A stretch of 64,000 bases of DNA from Flavobacterium sp. Root901 (GCF_001429765.1 NZ_LMJB01000001.1:728346-792345); one strand, 5' to 3'; shown: positions 18,141 to 27,295, counted from the first letter of the stretch. Translations and numbers: made by a program. The notes: a model not told the origin generated them from the sequence alone.

Positions 18141-18275
18141 TTAGTTTCAGTTTTCAGACTGACAATATAAATTATACATCTCAAACCCGACAAGTTTTAA
18201 AACCTGTCGGGTTTTTATTTACCAATTAACAGGCAGAGTTTTCAGGTTACAGCTGCAACTGAAAACTAAAAAACT
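18141..18275. repeat. CAGT-rich repeats around the secA terminator
   Basis: TTAGTTTCAGTTTTCAG starts at the base after the secA stop, and CTGCAACTGAAAACTAAAAA at about 18255-18274 can pair with it. The classic secA terminator lies between the two arms, so the whole may form a nested stem. Confidence 0.6.
18183..18218 (+). terminator. secA terminator
   Basis: AAACCCGACA pairs with TGTCGGGTTT over a 12-base loop and is followed by TTTATTT. Confidence 0.9.
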
Positions 18276-18291
18276 TTTTCCGGAAACTCTT

Positions 18292-18321
18292 GGTAATAAA
18301 CGCGAATTAAATGTATTTTTG
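18292..18321 (+). promoter_or_regulatory. Promoter of the metal-uptake locus (TTG-N19-TATTTTTG)
   Basis: TTG at 18292-18294 and TATTTTTG at 18314-18321 are 19 bases apart. This is the only strong promoter found before the twin Cys-protein, TonB-receptor and PepSY genes. Confidence 0.7.
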
Positions 18322-18345
18322 CCCTTGTAAACAACGAATCATCTT

Positions 18346-18723
18346 TTGAAAAGATTTTTTATCATATTTCTTTCCTGCATGCTATTAGTTCCTTCTTTTG
18401 GCAGTTTCTTTGTTTATACCTCTTTCAAATTAAATCAGGAAGAAATTTCAAAAACCATCTGCGTACAGCGTAAAATGGTTTTTAATACTTGTAACGGCCG
18501 TTGTGAACTTCAGAAGAGTTTAAAAAAATACGCCGACAACGAAAAGAAAATGCAGGACAATCTTAAAGAAAAAGCAGAGATTGTTTATATACAGAATACA
18601 TTCGAAAATAACTTCAAATTAGTAATTCCGGTAGAATCAAAAAAAGAAATCCTGACTTCGCTGGATGAGAAACCTATTTCTGTTTCCAATACTACTTTTC
18701 ATCCCCCATCCTATTTTATATAA
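18346..18723 (+). CDS. Small Cys-motif membrane-anchored protein, copy 1
   Basis: 125 residues from a TTG start. KRFFIIFLSCMLLVPSFGSF is a signal anchor. Then come a short helical region with ICVQRKMVFNTCNGRCELQK (three cysteines, C-x3-C spacing in the CNGRC part) and a charged coil of about 40 residues. The end is FHPPSYFI. Such proteins precede TonB receptors and PepSY proteins in Bacteroidetes, and the cysteines suggest metal binding, perhaps copper or iron; this is inference. The next gene is a close copy. Confidence 0.72.
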   Translation: MKRFFIIFLSCMLLVPSFGSFFVYTSFKLNQEEISKTICVQRKMVFNTCNGRCELQKSLKKYADNEKKMQDNLKEKAEIVYIQNTFENNFKLVIPVESKKEILTSLDEKPISVSNTTFHPPSYFI

Positions 18724-18912
18724 TTTAAAATTTCAACTGAATTGAAATGAATTTTCATTGCATCATATTAAGTGCAATGAAAAGGATTTACGCATAACTT
18801 GTTTTCAGAACATTGATTTTATTTCAAACTTCAACCGCAAAGTTTAAATAGATATCCAATGTAAACTGCGTAAGCTTAAATTATATTTTAAAATTATTAA
18901 ACATCGAAATCC

Positions 18913-19287
18913 TTGAAGAGATTTTTCATCATATTTCTTTCCTGTATGCTATTAGTTCCGTCTTTTGGCAGTTTCTTTGTTTATGCCTCTTTCAAATTAA
19001 ATCAGAAAGAAATTTCAAAAACTATTTGCGTTCAGCGCAAAATGGTTTTTAATAGTTGTAACGGCCGATGCGAACTTCAAAAAAGTTTAAAAAAATATGC
19101 CGATAACGAAAAAAGAATGCAAAACAATCTTAAAGAAAAAGCAGAGGTTGTTTATATTCAAAATGCCATCCTAAACAATTTTCAATTTATAATTCCAATC
19201 GAAACTGATGTAAAACTGTTTGCTTCATTTGACGGAAAACCTGTTGCGGTTTCTAGTTCAACTTTTCACCCTCCATCCTTTATATAA
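18913..19287 (+). CDS. Small Cys-motif membrane-anchored protein, copy 2
   Basis: 124 residues, also from TTG. The first about 80 residues are nearly identical to copy 1, with the same three cysteines (ICVQRKMVFNSCNGRCELQK). The last third differs more, apart from the shared FHPPS ending. Nucleotide identity is also high, so this looks like a fairly recent tandem duplication. The 189 bases between the copies hold no ORF. Confidence 0.72.
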   Translation: MKRFFIIFLSCMLLVPSFGSFFVYASFKLNQKEISKTICVQRKMVFNSCNGRCELQKSLKKYADNEKRMQNNLKEKAEVVYIQNAILNNFQFIIPIETDVKLFASFDGKPVAVSSSTFHPPSFI

Positions 19288-19377
19288 ATTTTAATTCCGC
19301 TTTTCACTAAATCTGAAAAGTGTTTTTTGGTTTCAAGCCAAAAAATATCGGTTAGTTTCAAAATTTATATAATTAAA

Positions 19378-21537
19378 ATGAAAAAAATATACTTCATCCT
19401 ATTAATCATAGGACAATGTGTTTTGGCACAAAATAAAACACAACAAGACACAACAAAATCTCAGGAGCTTGAAAATGTTTTTGTTACGGCAAATCGCACT
19501 GCTGCATTACGAAAAGAAACTCCGGTTGCCATTAGTAAACTGACGGCAAAAACCATTAACGAAACCAAGGCTGCTGCAGTTTATGAAATCGTGAATAAAA
19601 CGCCCGGTGTATTAATGGTTAATTTAGGAAACGAACAGCACATGATGTCAATTCGTCAGCCCATGACTACCAATGCTTATTATTTATATCTTGAAGATGG
19701 TCTGCCAATTCGTCCAATGGGAATTTTCAACCATAACGCATTATTAGAAATCAATCAGTTTAACCTTCAAAGTATTGAGGTTGTAAAAGGTCCGGTATCT
19801 TCCTTATATGGCCCGGAAGCAGTTGGAGGAACTATTAATTTAATTTCGCTAAAACCACCTGTTGATCCTGAATTTAAATTTGGCATTCAGGCTGATAATT
19901 ACGGTTACCGAAGATTTCAGGCAGCCGGCGGTGCTACTATCGGAAAAGTTGGTTTTCATCTTGCCGGAATTTCAAGCCTTCAGACAAACGGCTGGATGAC
20001 TTACTCAGATTATAATAAAGATAATCTGAATGCCCGAATCGACTATAATATCTCGCCTTCTACCCGATTGATAAGCAATACAATGTATGGAAAATATTAT
20101 TCTGACATGAGCGGAACAGTTAATGAGGAAGCCTTTAATAACAGAACTTACAAAAGCACTTCTGATTTCACTTATAGAAAATCTGATGCCTTAAGAACGC
20201 GATTAACTTTAGAACACGACTGGAACGTTAATTCAGGCAGTTATATTACAGTTTATTTGCGTGATAATAAATTAGGTCAAAATCCTTCATACGGTATTAA
20301 ATGGAGCCCAACTGTAAATCCGACAACAGCAAAAGGCGAAGTCAATTCGAACAACTTTAAAAGTTACGGAGCAATTGGACAGCATACTCAAAAATTTGAT
20401 TTCCTGAATACAAAAATTGTGGCAGGCGCTCTTTATGATTATTCTCCCGTAACGTATTGGTCGTATGTAATTGATTTAAAAGCAAATTTAAATCCGGGCG
20501 AGACAGGAAAACAAACTGTTGATTCTTATGAAATTATTGCCGAACATCCAGATTCTAAATTAGCAGATTATACCGCAGATATATTTAACACAGCTGCTTA
20601 TGCACAAGTAAGTTTTAATCCGTTTGAAAAATTGATTTTAACAATTGGAGGCCGTTATGACAACATGAAAGTGAATTATGATAATGCGCTGGATCTTTCA
20701 TCGGGAAGTAAAATATATGACAAAGCTACTTTTAAAGTTGGAGCCAATTACAATCCGATTGAATTTGCAGGGTTTTACGGAAATTATTCTCAGGGATTTG
20801 CACCTCCCGGAATTACTTCCATTTTTAGAACTAAACCCGGAACAGGAGGAACAACTGGCGTTCCCGCTGATTTTTATTATAATTTGAAACCTGCCACTTT
20901 TGATAATTATGAAATTGGCGGATGGTTTTCTTTCTTAGAAAACAAACTAAATTTTGATTATGCTTTTTATTATATGGAAGGCAAAAATGAATTATTAAAC
21001 ATCAAACTTGCCGATAACTCTACTGATTATCGTTCGGCTGGAGAAACCCGTCATAAAGGAATCGAATTTGGAGCTTCTTACAGACCTTCAAAACAATTTA
21101 ATTTTCGCTTAGGCGGAACTTACGCGCAGCATACTTATATAGATTTTAAACTTTCAGACAAACCAACAGATCCAGTTCAGGATTTAAACGGAAAAGAAAT
21201 GCCTGCAGCACCAAAATGGTCAGGAAATTCAGAACTAAGTTATTATCCAAACTGGCTTCCAAATCTGAGAACTTCAATCGAATGGCAGCTTGTAGGAAGC
21301 TACTATCAGGATCAGGTTAATACGGTAAAATACGACGGATATAATTTATTCAATGCGCGAGTCGGCTACCAATGGAAAAAAATTGAGGTTTATGGAAATG
21401 TTATGAATTTAACCGATAAATTATATGCTTACAATGTTTCGAGAGCAAACACCGCGGGCGCACAGCCAACTTATACCGCAGCAGCTCCAAGGACTTTTGT
21501 GTTCGGAATTCAATATAATTTTTCATTAAAAAAATAA
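19378..21537 (+). CDS. TonB-dependent outer-membrane receptor
   Basis: 719 residues from the ATG at 19378; an upstream frame is open but adds only junk before the signal peptide MKKIYFILLIIGQCVLAQ. A TonB-box-like LENVFVTANR leads into the plug domain (MSIRQPMTTNAYYLYLEDGL, VVKGPVSSLYGPEAVGGTIN). The rest is a 22-strand barrel ending in FVFGIQYNFSLKK. It lacks the CarboxypepD_reg-like N-terminus of SusC and so is a classic metallophore-type receptor. The neighbours suggest copper or iron rather than a sugar. It has no SusD partner. Confidence 0.92.
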   Translation: MKKIYFILLIIGQCVLAQNKTQQDTTKSQELENVFVTANRTAALRKETPVAISKLTAKTINETKAAAVYEIVNKTPGVLMVNLGNEQHMMSIRQPMTTNAYYLYLEDGLPIRPMGIFNHNALLEINQFNLQSIEVVKGPVSSLYGPEAVGGTINLISLKPPVDPEFKFGIQADNYGYRRFQAAGGATIGKVGFHLAGISSLQTNGWMTYSDYNKDNLNARIDYNISPSTRLISNTMYGKYYSDMSGTVNEEAFNNRTYKSTSDFTYRKSDALRTRLTLEHDWNVNSGSYITVYLRDNKLGQNPSYGIKWSPTVNPTTAKGEVNSNNFKSYGAIGQHTQKFDFLNTKIVAGALYDYSPVTYWSYVIDLKANLNPGETGKQTVDSYEIIAEHPDSKLADYTADIFNTAAYAQVSFNPFEKLILTIGGRYDNMKVNYDNALDLSSGSKIYDKATFKVGANYNPIEFAGFYGNYSQGFAPPGITSIFRTKPGTGGTTGVPADFYYNLKPATFDNYEIGGWFSFLENKLNFDYAFYYMEGKNELLNIKLADNSTDYRSAGETRHKGIEFGASYRPSKQFNFRLGGTYAQHTYIDFKLSDKPTDPVQDLNGKEMPAAPKWSGNSELSYYPNWLPNLRTSIEWQLVGSYYQDQVNTVKYDGYNLFNARVGYQWKKIEVYGNVMNLTDKLYAYNVSRANTAGAQPTYTAAAPRTFVFGIQYNFSLKK

Positions 21538-21639
21538 AATTCTGCCACAGGTTAAAATGATTAACAGATTAAAGAATTAACGAAAAGCTTTAAAAAAATC
21601 ATTTGAAATCCTTTAATCTGTGGCTTTAAAAAAACAGCT

Positions 21640-23244
21640 ATGAATAAGGAAAAAAAGAAAAGAAAATCTAAAAAGAAGGATTCTAAATTCATCAAAAAGA
21701 TTAAACAAAACATGTACAAATGGCATCGTGTTATTGGTTTAATTACGATTATCCCTGTCATCTTCTGGACATTATCCGGGTTGATGCATCCCTTTATGGC
21801 GCATTTTTTCAAACCGGAAATTGCCCGCGATAAACTCGAAACACAGCTTATTGACAAATCACAACTGCATTTTTCGATTCAGGAAGTTTTACAAAAAAAT
21901 GAATTAACACAATTCAAAAATTTCAGGATTGTTACTTTCAACAATAAAACGTATTATCAGTTAAAAACAATATTTGGCGAATTGTGGTATTTTGATGCTG
22001 CAACTGCTAAAAAACTGGAAAACGGAGATCAGATATATGCAGAGTGGCTTTCGCGTTATTTTTTAGATGATCAAAAAAGTCCTGTGAAACAAAGTGAAGT
22101 TGTTACCGAATTTACTTCTCAATATAAATATGTAAATCGTTATCTGCCAGTTTATAAACTTACTTTTAACCGTCCTGATGCTATGGAAATTTATGTAGAA
22201 ACTTCTTCCGGCAAACTGGCAACTTACAATCCGAAATCGAGACAGGCTTTCATCTGGTTTTTTGATACTTTCCATAATTGGTCTTTTATGGATGCGATTA
22301 CAAACAATAGTATCCGCATTATTACTATGATTTTTCTATTGACAGTAATTGGATTTTCTGCCTTGAGCGGAATTCTGATTTATGGTTTGCTGTGGAAACA
22401 ATTTAAAAAAACAGACAGTCTGGAACCCAAAAGAGGATTGAGAAAATATCATCGTCAAATTGGGATTTGGATTTCTCTTTTTACCCTGACTTTTGCCTTT
22501 AGCGGCGCTTATCACGCAACTACAAAGTGGTCGCCGTATACCTTGTCTCAAATGGTGTATGAACCAACATTTAAAACGAGCGACATTGTTAAAACTGCCA
22601 ATACAAATCTTAATTTAGACTGGAGCCGTTTTCAAAATATTGGAATTATAATGTTTAACGATACAATTTATTATCGCTGCCAGCTGAAAGAAAAGGAAAA
22701 GGGAAAATACAAAATAGCTGAATCAGATTCGAAATGGAAGAAAAAAGACGATTCAAAATCTGAAATTGTTTACATCAACGCTTCGACAAATCAAATTGTT
22801 CCGGGTCTTGATCTTCAGTATGCTGAGTTTCTGGCTTATTATTTTACAGGCGGCGCGCCAAAACTGGCCTGCTGCGAAATAGACATGAGTTCTTATGAAG
22901 AGGAAGAAGTTAATTTGGAAAATGTAAAACTTTTAGAATCAAAAGTTTTTACTGATTTTGAAAGCAGGGAATATGGTTTTGTAAACAAAAGACTTCCAGT
23001 TATAAAACTCGCGTATGACACTCCGGAAAAAACGACTTATTTTATTGAAACATCAACATCAAGACTCGCTGCGGTGATCAAAAACTCTGATAAGGTGGAA
23101 GGTTATTCGTTTGCCTTTTTACATAAATTCTTATTTATGGACTGGGCAGGAAAAAATATTCGCGACTTGTCAATGGTTCTGGCTGCACTGACGATTTTAA
23201 TTGTTAGTGTTTTAGGATTTATTTTATTTTTAAAGAAAAAATAG
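21640..23244 (+). CDS. PepSY-TM domain membrane protein (likely metal or siderophore reductase)
   Basis: 534 residues with a very basic N-terminus (KKKRKSKKKDSK), then four membrane helices and two large periplasmic PepSY-like parts. Histidines that may bind haem occur near the helices: KWHRVIGL, GLMHPFMAHFF, KYHRQIGIWIS and GAYHATTKWSP. Proteins of this group lie beside TonB siderophore receptors and are thought to pass electrons to metal complexes. The sequence KLACCEIDM gives a CC pair that could bind metal. It follows the receptor by about 100 bases, probably in the same operon. Confidence 0.85.
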   Translation: MNKEKKKRKSKKKDSKFIKKIKQNMYKWHRVIGLITIIPVIFWTLSGLMHPFMAHFFKPEIARDKLETQLIDKSQLHFSIQEVLQKNELTQFKNFRIVTFNNKTYYQLKTIFGELWYFDAATAKKLENGDQIYAEWLSRYFLDDQKSPVKQSEVVTEFTSQYKYVNRYLPVYKLTFNRPDAMEIYVETSSGKLATYNPKSRQAFIWFFDTFHNWSFMDAITNNSIRIITMIFLLTVIGFSALSGILIYGLLWKQFKKTDSLEPKRGLRKYHRQIGIWISLFTLTFAFSGAYHATTKWSPYTLSQMVYEPTFKTSDIVKTANTNLNLDWSRFQNIGIIMFNDTIYYRCQLKEKEKGKYKIAESDSKWKKKDDSKSEIVYINASTNQIVPGLDLQYAEFLAYYFTGGAPKLACCEIDMSSYEEEEVNLENVKLLESKVFTDFESREYGFVNKRLPVIKLAYDTPEKTTYFIETSTSRLAAVIKNSDKVEGYSFAFLHKFLFMDWAGKNIRDLSMVLAALTILIVSVLGFILFLKKK

Positions 23245-23251
23245 GTTCTGT

Positions 23252-23325
23252 CTGAGATACTAAGATTCTAAGTTCTAAGATTCTGAGACTCTAAGTATCT
23301 TAGAATCTTAGAACTTAGAATCTTA
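23252..23325. repeat. 24-bp perfect inverted repeat between convergent genes
   Basis: The arms at 23261-23284 and 23302-23325 (starting TAAGATTCTAAGTTCTAAGA) are exact reverse complements around a 17-base loop. The element sits between the PepSY gene and trmH, and its last bases include the trmH stop codon. It could terminate both, but has no T-tract. Confidence 0.85.
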
Positions 23326-23988
23326 AATTCCCGGATTATCCTGATAATAACGCGCTTCGATTCGTTTAATATCTTTTATAGAGTTTTTTGCCCAATCGAG
23401 GCGTTTTATTAAAATTTCTTCTTCAGATAGCTGCCATTTTATATCAGATCTTCGGAGTCTGTTTGTTAAACTTTGGATAATGATTGCGGCTGATACTGAA
23501 ATATTTAAACTTTCTGTAAAACCAACCATTGGAATTTTCAGAAAACCATCGGCGTTGTCCATAATTTCCTGTGATAAACCTTCTTTTTCTGTTCCAAAAA
23601 ATAATGCGCTTGGTTTTGTGATATCAAAATCTTCCAGTAAACTGTCTTTTTCGTGAGGCGTAGTGGCAATAATCTGATATCCTTTGTTTTTCAAATCTGT
23701 AAGACATCCGGAAACAGAATCAAAACGATTGATGTCAACCCACTTTTGGGCTCCCAAAGCAATTTCCTTATCAATACGTTTTCCAAAACGCTGTTCGATT
23801 ACATTCAGTTCCTGAATTCCGAAAACTTCGCAGCTGCGCATTACAGCACTTGTATTATGCATTTGAAAAACATCTTCTACAGCAACTGTAAAGTGTTTTG
23901 TACGGTTTTCTAATACTTTTAAAAAATTACTTTTTCTATTCTCTGTTAATATATTTTCAAGAAATGCGAGGTAATCCAGATCAATCAT
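23323..23988 (-). CDS. trmH: TrmH family tRNA/rRNA 2'-O-methyltransferase
   Basis: 221 residues of the SPOUT class, which forms a deep trefoil knot that binds SAM. Motif 1 is HNTSAVMRSCEVFGI, motif 2 SALFFGTEKEGLSQE and motif 3 IPMVGFTESLNISVSAAIII. The N-terminal part VLENRTKHFTVAVEDVFQ and the C-terminal extension match TrmH, which methylates G18 of tRNA, more than RlmB. The enzyme class is sure; the exact target is likely but not proven. Confidence 0.9.
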   Translation of the reverse strand: MIDLDYLAFLENILTENRKSNFLKVLENRTKHFTVAVEDVFQMHNTSAVMRSCEVFGIQELNVIEQRFGKRIDKEIALGAQKWVDINRFDSVSGCLTDLKNKGYQIIATTPHEKDSLLEDFDITKPSALFFGTEKEGLSQEIMDNADGFLKIPMVGFTESLNISVSAAIIIQSLTNRLRRSDIKWQLSEEEILIKRLDWAKNSIKDIKRIEARYYQDNPGI

Positions 23989-24049
23989 TTTATTTGTATT
24001 TGGCGCAAAAATACATATAAATCAACAGAAAGAAAATTCAGGAGTATTT

Positions 24050-25018
24050 TCAATGTTCAGAATGTTCCAGCAATATATTATTTAACTTTTCGTGGAGCAC
24101 ATTTAGTTTGGTGAAATTTATTTCTAAAGCCTCTTCTTTAAACAAATCGCCTTTAAAGTCAGTCCCATTATTTTTAGAATGTTTATTTAAACGCTCAAAC
24201 ATTTTATTAATCTCATTATCAGAATAATCAACATTAATAAACGATATAAACTTTTCGATAACCTGTTTCATCCCTTCATTATAATTTAGGATTACAGCAT
24301 TTTGGTCTTTCTCATAAAAATTTAGAAATCCCTGAAAATACTTCTCCAGAACCAAAGCGCCATATTGCTGAAAACTTACTTCGTTAATTTCCTGTGGTGT
24401 AATTCCAAAAACACCTGGCGGCAGTAAATTAGGAACCATATGCATTCCTACGAGTTTTTGATGTGATTTTAAAACTTCTACAGGGTTTCTGTAAAGCAGT
24501 CCAAAGGGAATATCTGGAAAAACAGATCTTAAATAACCGGCCTCAAAAATATGCCACGCATCCAGTTTTAGAATCAGATTTTTTTGTTCTGGAAACCTTT
24601 TCTGTCCTAAAAATTTAAGTACAGATTTTATAAGAGTCGTTTTGGTATCAAGACCAAAATGACTGCTTCTTAGAATTTCATCAAAAACAGGAGCTTCTGA
24701 GACGATTATATTTTCAGAAGCCGTTGCCAAAGACTGACTCAGCATTGTAGAACCGCATCTGGAAACATGAAAAACCAATGACTTTAAATCTATTGAAACT
24801 AATTCATTCGACCATTCTATCAAATTTTCAGGAGTCGTTACTACTTTTAACGATTTAGAATTATACTCATGTTTTTTGCATTTCAAAATTGTTTCCTCAA
24901 AAAAAGGTTCTGAATATTTTATGTCGTCCAAATAAATCCATTCAAAATAAATATTATTTTCTTTTTCAATTAATTTATAAGGAATCCAATTTGAAAGAGG
25001 GTGAATACTGTTTTCCAT
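24050..25018 (-). CDS. PAPS-dependent sulfotransferase family protein
   Basis: 322 residues. The start MENSIHPLSN at 25018 is preferred to 25048 because it clears the upstream gene. LVFHVSRCGSTMLSQSLA (S86-T91) is the 5'-phosphosulfate-binding loop, and IPFGLLYRNPVEVLKSHQK is the 3'-phosphate-binding region. It resembles bacterial and plant small-molecule or protein sulfotransferases. Two neighbours complete the idea of a cassette: an APS kinase that could make the donor PAPS and an Asp/Asn hydroxylase-like enzyme. No ATP sulfurylase is present here. The acceptor is unknown. Confidence 0.85.
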   Translation of the reverse strand: MENSIHPLSNWIPYKLIEKENNIYFEWIYLDDIKYSEPFFEETILKCKKHEYNSKSLKVVTTPENLIEWSNELVSIDLKSLVFHVSRCGSTMLSQSLATASENIIVSEAPVFDEILRSSHFGLDTKTTLIKSVLKFLGQKRFPEQKNLILKLDAWHIFEAGYLRSVFPDIPFGLLYRNPVEVLKSHQKLVGMHMVPNLLPPGVFGITPQEINEVSFQQYGALVLEKYFQGFLNFYEKDQNAVILNYNEGMKQVIEKFISFINVDYSDNEINKMFERLNKHSKNNGTDFKGDLFKEEALEINFTKLNVLHEKLNNILLEHSEH

Positions 25019-25025
25019 TTTGATT

Positions 25026-25709
25026 TTATTTTGATTGAAGACCGGCAATAATTTTAGCGTTTATTTCTGATGGATTCTGCATAAGTTCTGCAATAATCTG
25101 CTGTTTTACTTCTTCAGAATACTGATTTTTATTAGAAGAAAAATGAATATCAAAACCCATTTCTTCAAATAATCTATCAGACCATTCATTCCGCAAGCAA
25201 TCCAATGTGAGATGAATTCTCGGTTCTGAACTTTTATTTTCCACACTATGCGGAAGCTGGAAATCAGCATACCAGCACTCTCCCATTTCCATTAAAACGC
25301 GCTTTTTATCTACATAAAAAAAGACGTCAGTATTTGTTACGACAGGAATATGAATTCGAAAAAAACCGTCTTCATAAGAAGTATCATTATCTGTATGTTC
25401 TTTAATTTCGCTGTTTGGTCCTAATCGAAGTAATCGTACTGCTTCTTTTTCGCATTTAAACCAATCCATTATTTCTTTAAAATAATGACAGCGATCTAAC
25501 AAAGGCGTATTTATATATTTTTTATTTGAAAAAGACGTAATGTCATTTACCAATCCGGATTGTGATCGCAAAGAAACACTGGTCCAGTTTCCTTCGTACC
25601 TGTTTGTATTAAAATGCGGTGTCCATAAATCATTTTCACAAATGGTAAGTTCCTGCTGTAATTTTTCGACCGAACAAGTAATAGGAAGTCTGCTTGAAGA
25701 AGGATTCAT
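25026..25709 (-). CDS. Aspartyl/asparaginyl beta-hydroxylase domain protein
   Basis: A 227-residue double-stranded beta-helix enzyme of the 2-oxoglutarate and Fe(II) type. H105 in EIKEHTDND and H154 in LPHSVENKSSEPRIHL are the iron ligands, and R164 fits the 2-oxoglutarate anchor. These are the signs of the AspH domain (Asp_Arg_Hydrox), which hydroxylates Asp or Asn side chains and, in bacteria, also free or peptide-bound amino acids. It precedes the sulfotransferase by only 7 bases, so the two are probably made together, and a hydroxyl made here could be the site that is sulfated. This is inference. Confidence 0.85.
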   Translation of the reverse strand: MNPSSSRLPITCSVEKLQQELTICENDLWTPHFNTNRYEGNWTSVSLRSQSGLVNDITSFSNKKYINTPLLDRCHYFKEIMDWFKCEKEAVRLLRLGPNSEIKEHTDNDTSYEDGFFRIHIPVVTNTDVFFYVDKKRVLMEMGECWYADFQLPHSVENKSSEPRIHLTLDCLRNEWSDRLFEEMGFDIHFSSNKNQYSEEVKQQIIAELMQNPSEINAKIIAGLQSK

Positions 25710-25827
25710 AAGCTTCGGTAAATTAAATTTGAGATATGTTTTGGTGCAGTAAATATATAAAATGTAGCAACTTAATCACCAAATAAATAAGCGAAATTTT
25801 ACAAATTCAGGAATTCGCTTTTTAAGA

Positions 25828-26361
25828 TTAAACTTCTTCGGTTATATTATCAATAATAAAGTTGTAGAGTTTATTTGTTGAAAAAGATACCGTTTCTGAA
25901 TCGGTTTTTAAGACTAAATCTGCTTTTAGCGGAGTTTCAAAAACGTCGCTGATTCCGGTAAAATTTTTTATTTTATTAATGTCGCCGTCAGGCAGTAATG
26001 CTTTTTTGTATAATCCTTTTGGGTCTCTTCGGATCAAATTATCTATGGAACAATCCAGAAATATAGTTCGTACAAATTCATTCATCCTTAATTCATTTCG
26101 AAGATTTTCATACGGATTTATGACAGACATCAAAACAATTGTATTTGATGCAACAAAATTTTTGCCAACATCAAATAATCTTTTCACATTTTCGCATCGG
26201 TCTTCTTTAGAAAATCCTAAATCTTTACAGATCGTTTTTCGGTAAACATCTCCATCAATAATTTCTGCTTTATAGCCATTTTCAATTAACAAATGACGAA
26301 CATTTTCTGCCAGTGTCGTTTTTCCTGAACCTGATAAACCTGTAAACTGAAGTAAAATCAT
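25828..26361 (-). CDS. cysC: Adenylyl-sulfate (APS) kinase
   Basis: A 177-residue APS kinase, which phosphorylates APS to PAPS. Walker A is FTGLSGSGKTT (K14), followed by IIDGDVYRKTICKDLGFS and KEDRCENVKR, which match the conserved DGDxxR...DLGFSxxDR block. DPKGLYKKA and FTGISDVFETP are the lid motifs. The serine that is phosphorylated in many family members is Asn in MSVINPYENLR. Since no sulfate assimilation gene is near, a role in feeding the sulfotransferase is likely. It is the first gene of the sulfation run. Confidence 0.9.
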   Translation of the reverse strand: MILLQFTGLSGSGKTTLAENVRHLLIENGYKAEIIDGDVYRKTICKDLGFSKEDRCENVKRLFDVGKNFVASNTIVLMSVINPYENLRNELRMNEFVRTIFLDCSIDNLIRRDPKGLYKKALLPDGDINKIKNFTGISDVFETPLKADLVLKTDSETVSFSTNKLYNFIIDNITEEV

Positions 26362-26524
26362 TTAGAATCTATTTTATTTTTCGGCATTAAAACTAGACAA
26401 TCTGCAAAGTCAAAACAATAAGTAGAATTACGGTTTTATTCTTTCAAAAATATAAAAAAAGATAGTGTAAGTAAGTCTTACATTTTCGAAATTGCTATTT
26501 TTATCTTTTAATTAATTTTTTAAA

Positions 26525-27226
26525 ATGAAAAAGAAACTTGTTGTTTTAACCGGCGCCGGAATTAGTGCTGAAAGTGGCATTAAAACATTTCGTGACAGCG
26601 ACGGATTATGGGAAGGGCATGACGTAATGGAAGTTGCAACTCCGGAAGGCTGGCACAAAAACCAGGATTTGGTTTTGGATTTTTACAATAAAAGACGCCG
26701 GCAGTTAAAAGAAGTGCAGCCAAATTCTGGCCATCTAATTCTGGCCGAATTAGAAAAAGATTTCGATGTTTATATTATTACACAAAATGTTGATGATCTG
26801 CATGAACGTGCCGGAAGCACAAAAGTTTTGCATTTGCATGGAGAACTCTTAAAAGTCAGAAGCACAAAAAACAAAAATCTAATTTTGGATTGGACAGACG
26901 ATTTACTAACCGGAAATTTTGATGAAAACGGGCATCAGCTGCGTCCGCATATTGTTTGGTTTGGTGAAGAAGTGTCTGCGCTTGAAGAAGCCATTAATAT
27001 TACAGAAACCGCAGATTATTTTGCTGTAATTGGAACTTCGCTTCAGGTTTATCCAGCGGCCGGACTTATTTCTTATACGCCAGCTGCAGCACCTTTATTT
27101 TACATTGATCCAAAACCAATTTCAATTCCTAATCTTCGAAACAAAGTTGAAGTTATTGCAAAAACTGCCACCGAAGGCGTTGCAGAAATGAGAAAAAAAT
27201 TATCCGAATTAGAAAATCTGTCCTGA
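26525..27226 (+). CDS. Sir2 family NAD-dependent protein deacylase (CobB-like)
   Basis: 233 residues. The NAD-binding motifs are LTGAGISAESGIKTFRDSDG and YIITQNVDDLHERAGS; the catalytic His is in VLHLHGEL. FYNKRRRQL supplies the Tyr and Arg that class III sirtuins (SIRT5-like) use to accept succinyl and malonyl groups. The zinc-binding cysteines found in most sirtuins are missing: the region after HGEL has no Cys at all. So it is probably a zinc-less desuccinylase or deacetylase. It stands divergent from cysC. Confidence 0.9.
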   Translation: MKKKLVVLTGAGISAESGIKTFRDSDGLWEGHDVMEVATPEGWHKNQDLVLDFYNKRRRQLKEVQPNSGHLILAELEKDFDVYIITQNVDDLHERAGSTKVLHLHGELLKVRSTKNKNLILDWTDDLLTGNFDENGHQLRPHIVWFGEEVSALEEAINITETADYFAVIGTSLQVYPAAGLISYTPAAAPLFYIDPKPISIPNLRNKVEVIAKTATEGVAEMRKKLSELENLS

Positions 27227-27295
27227 AAGTCAAATTATTATTGCAGTAAAGCTATAATAACCCTTCAGTAATTTTCAGAAGTTTTAACAATCACT

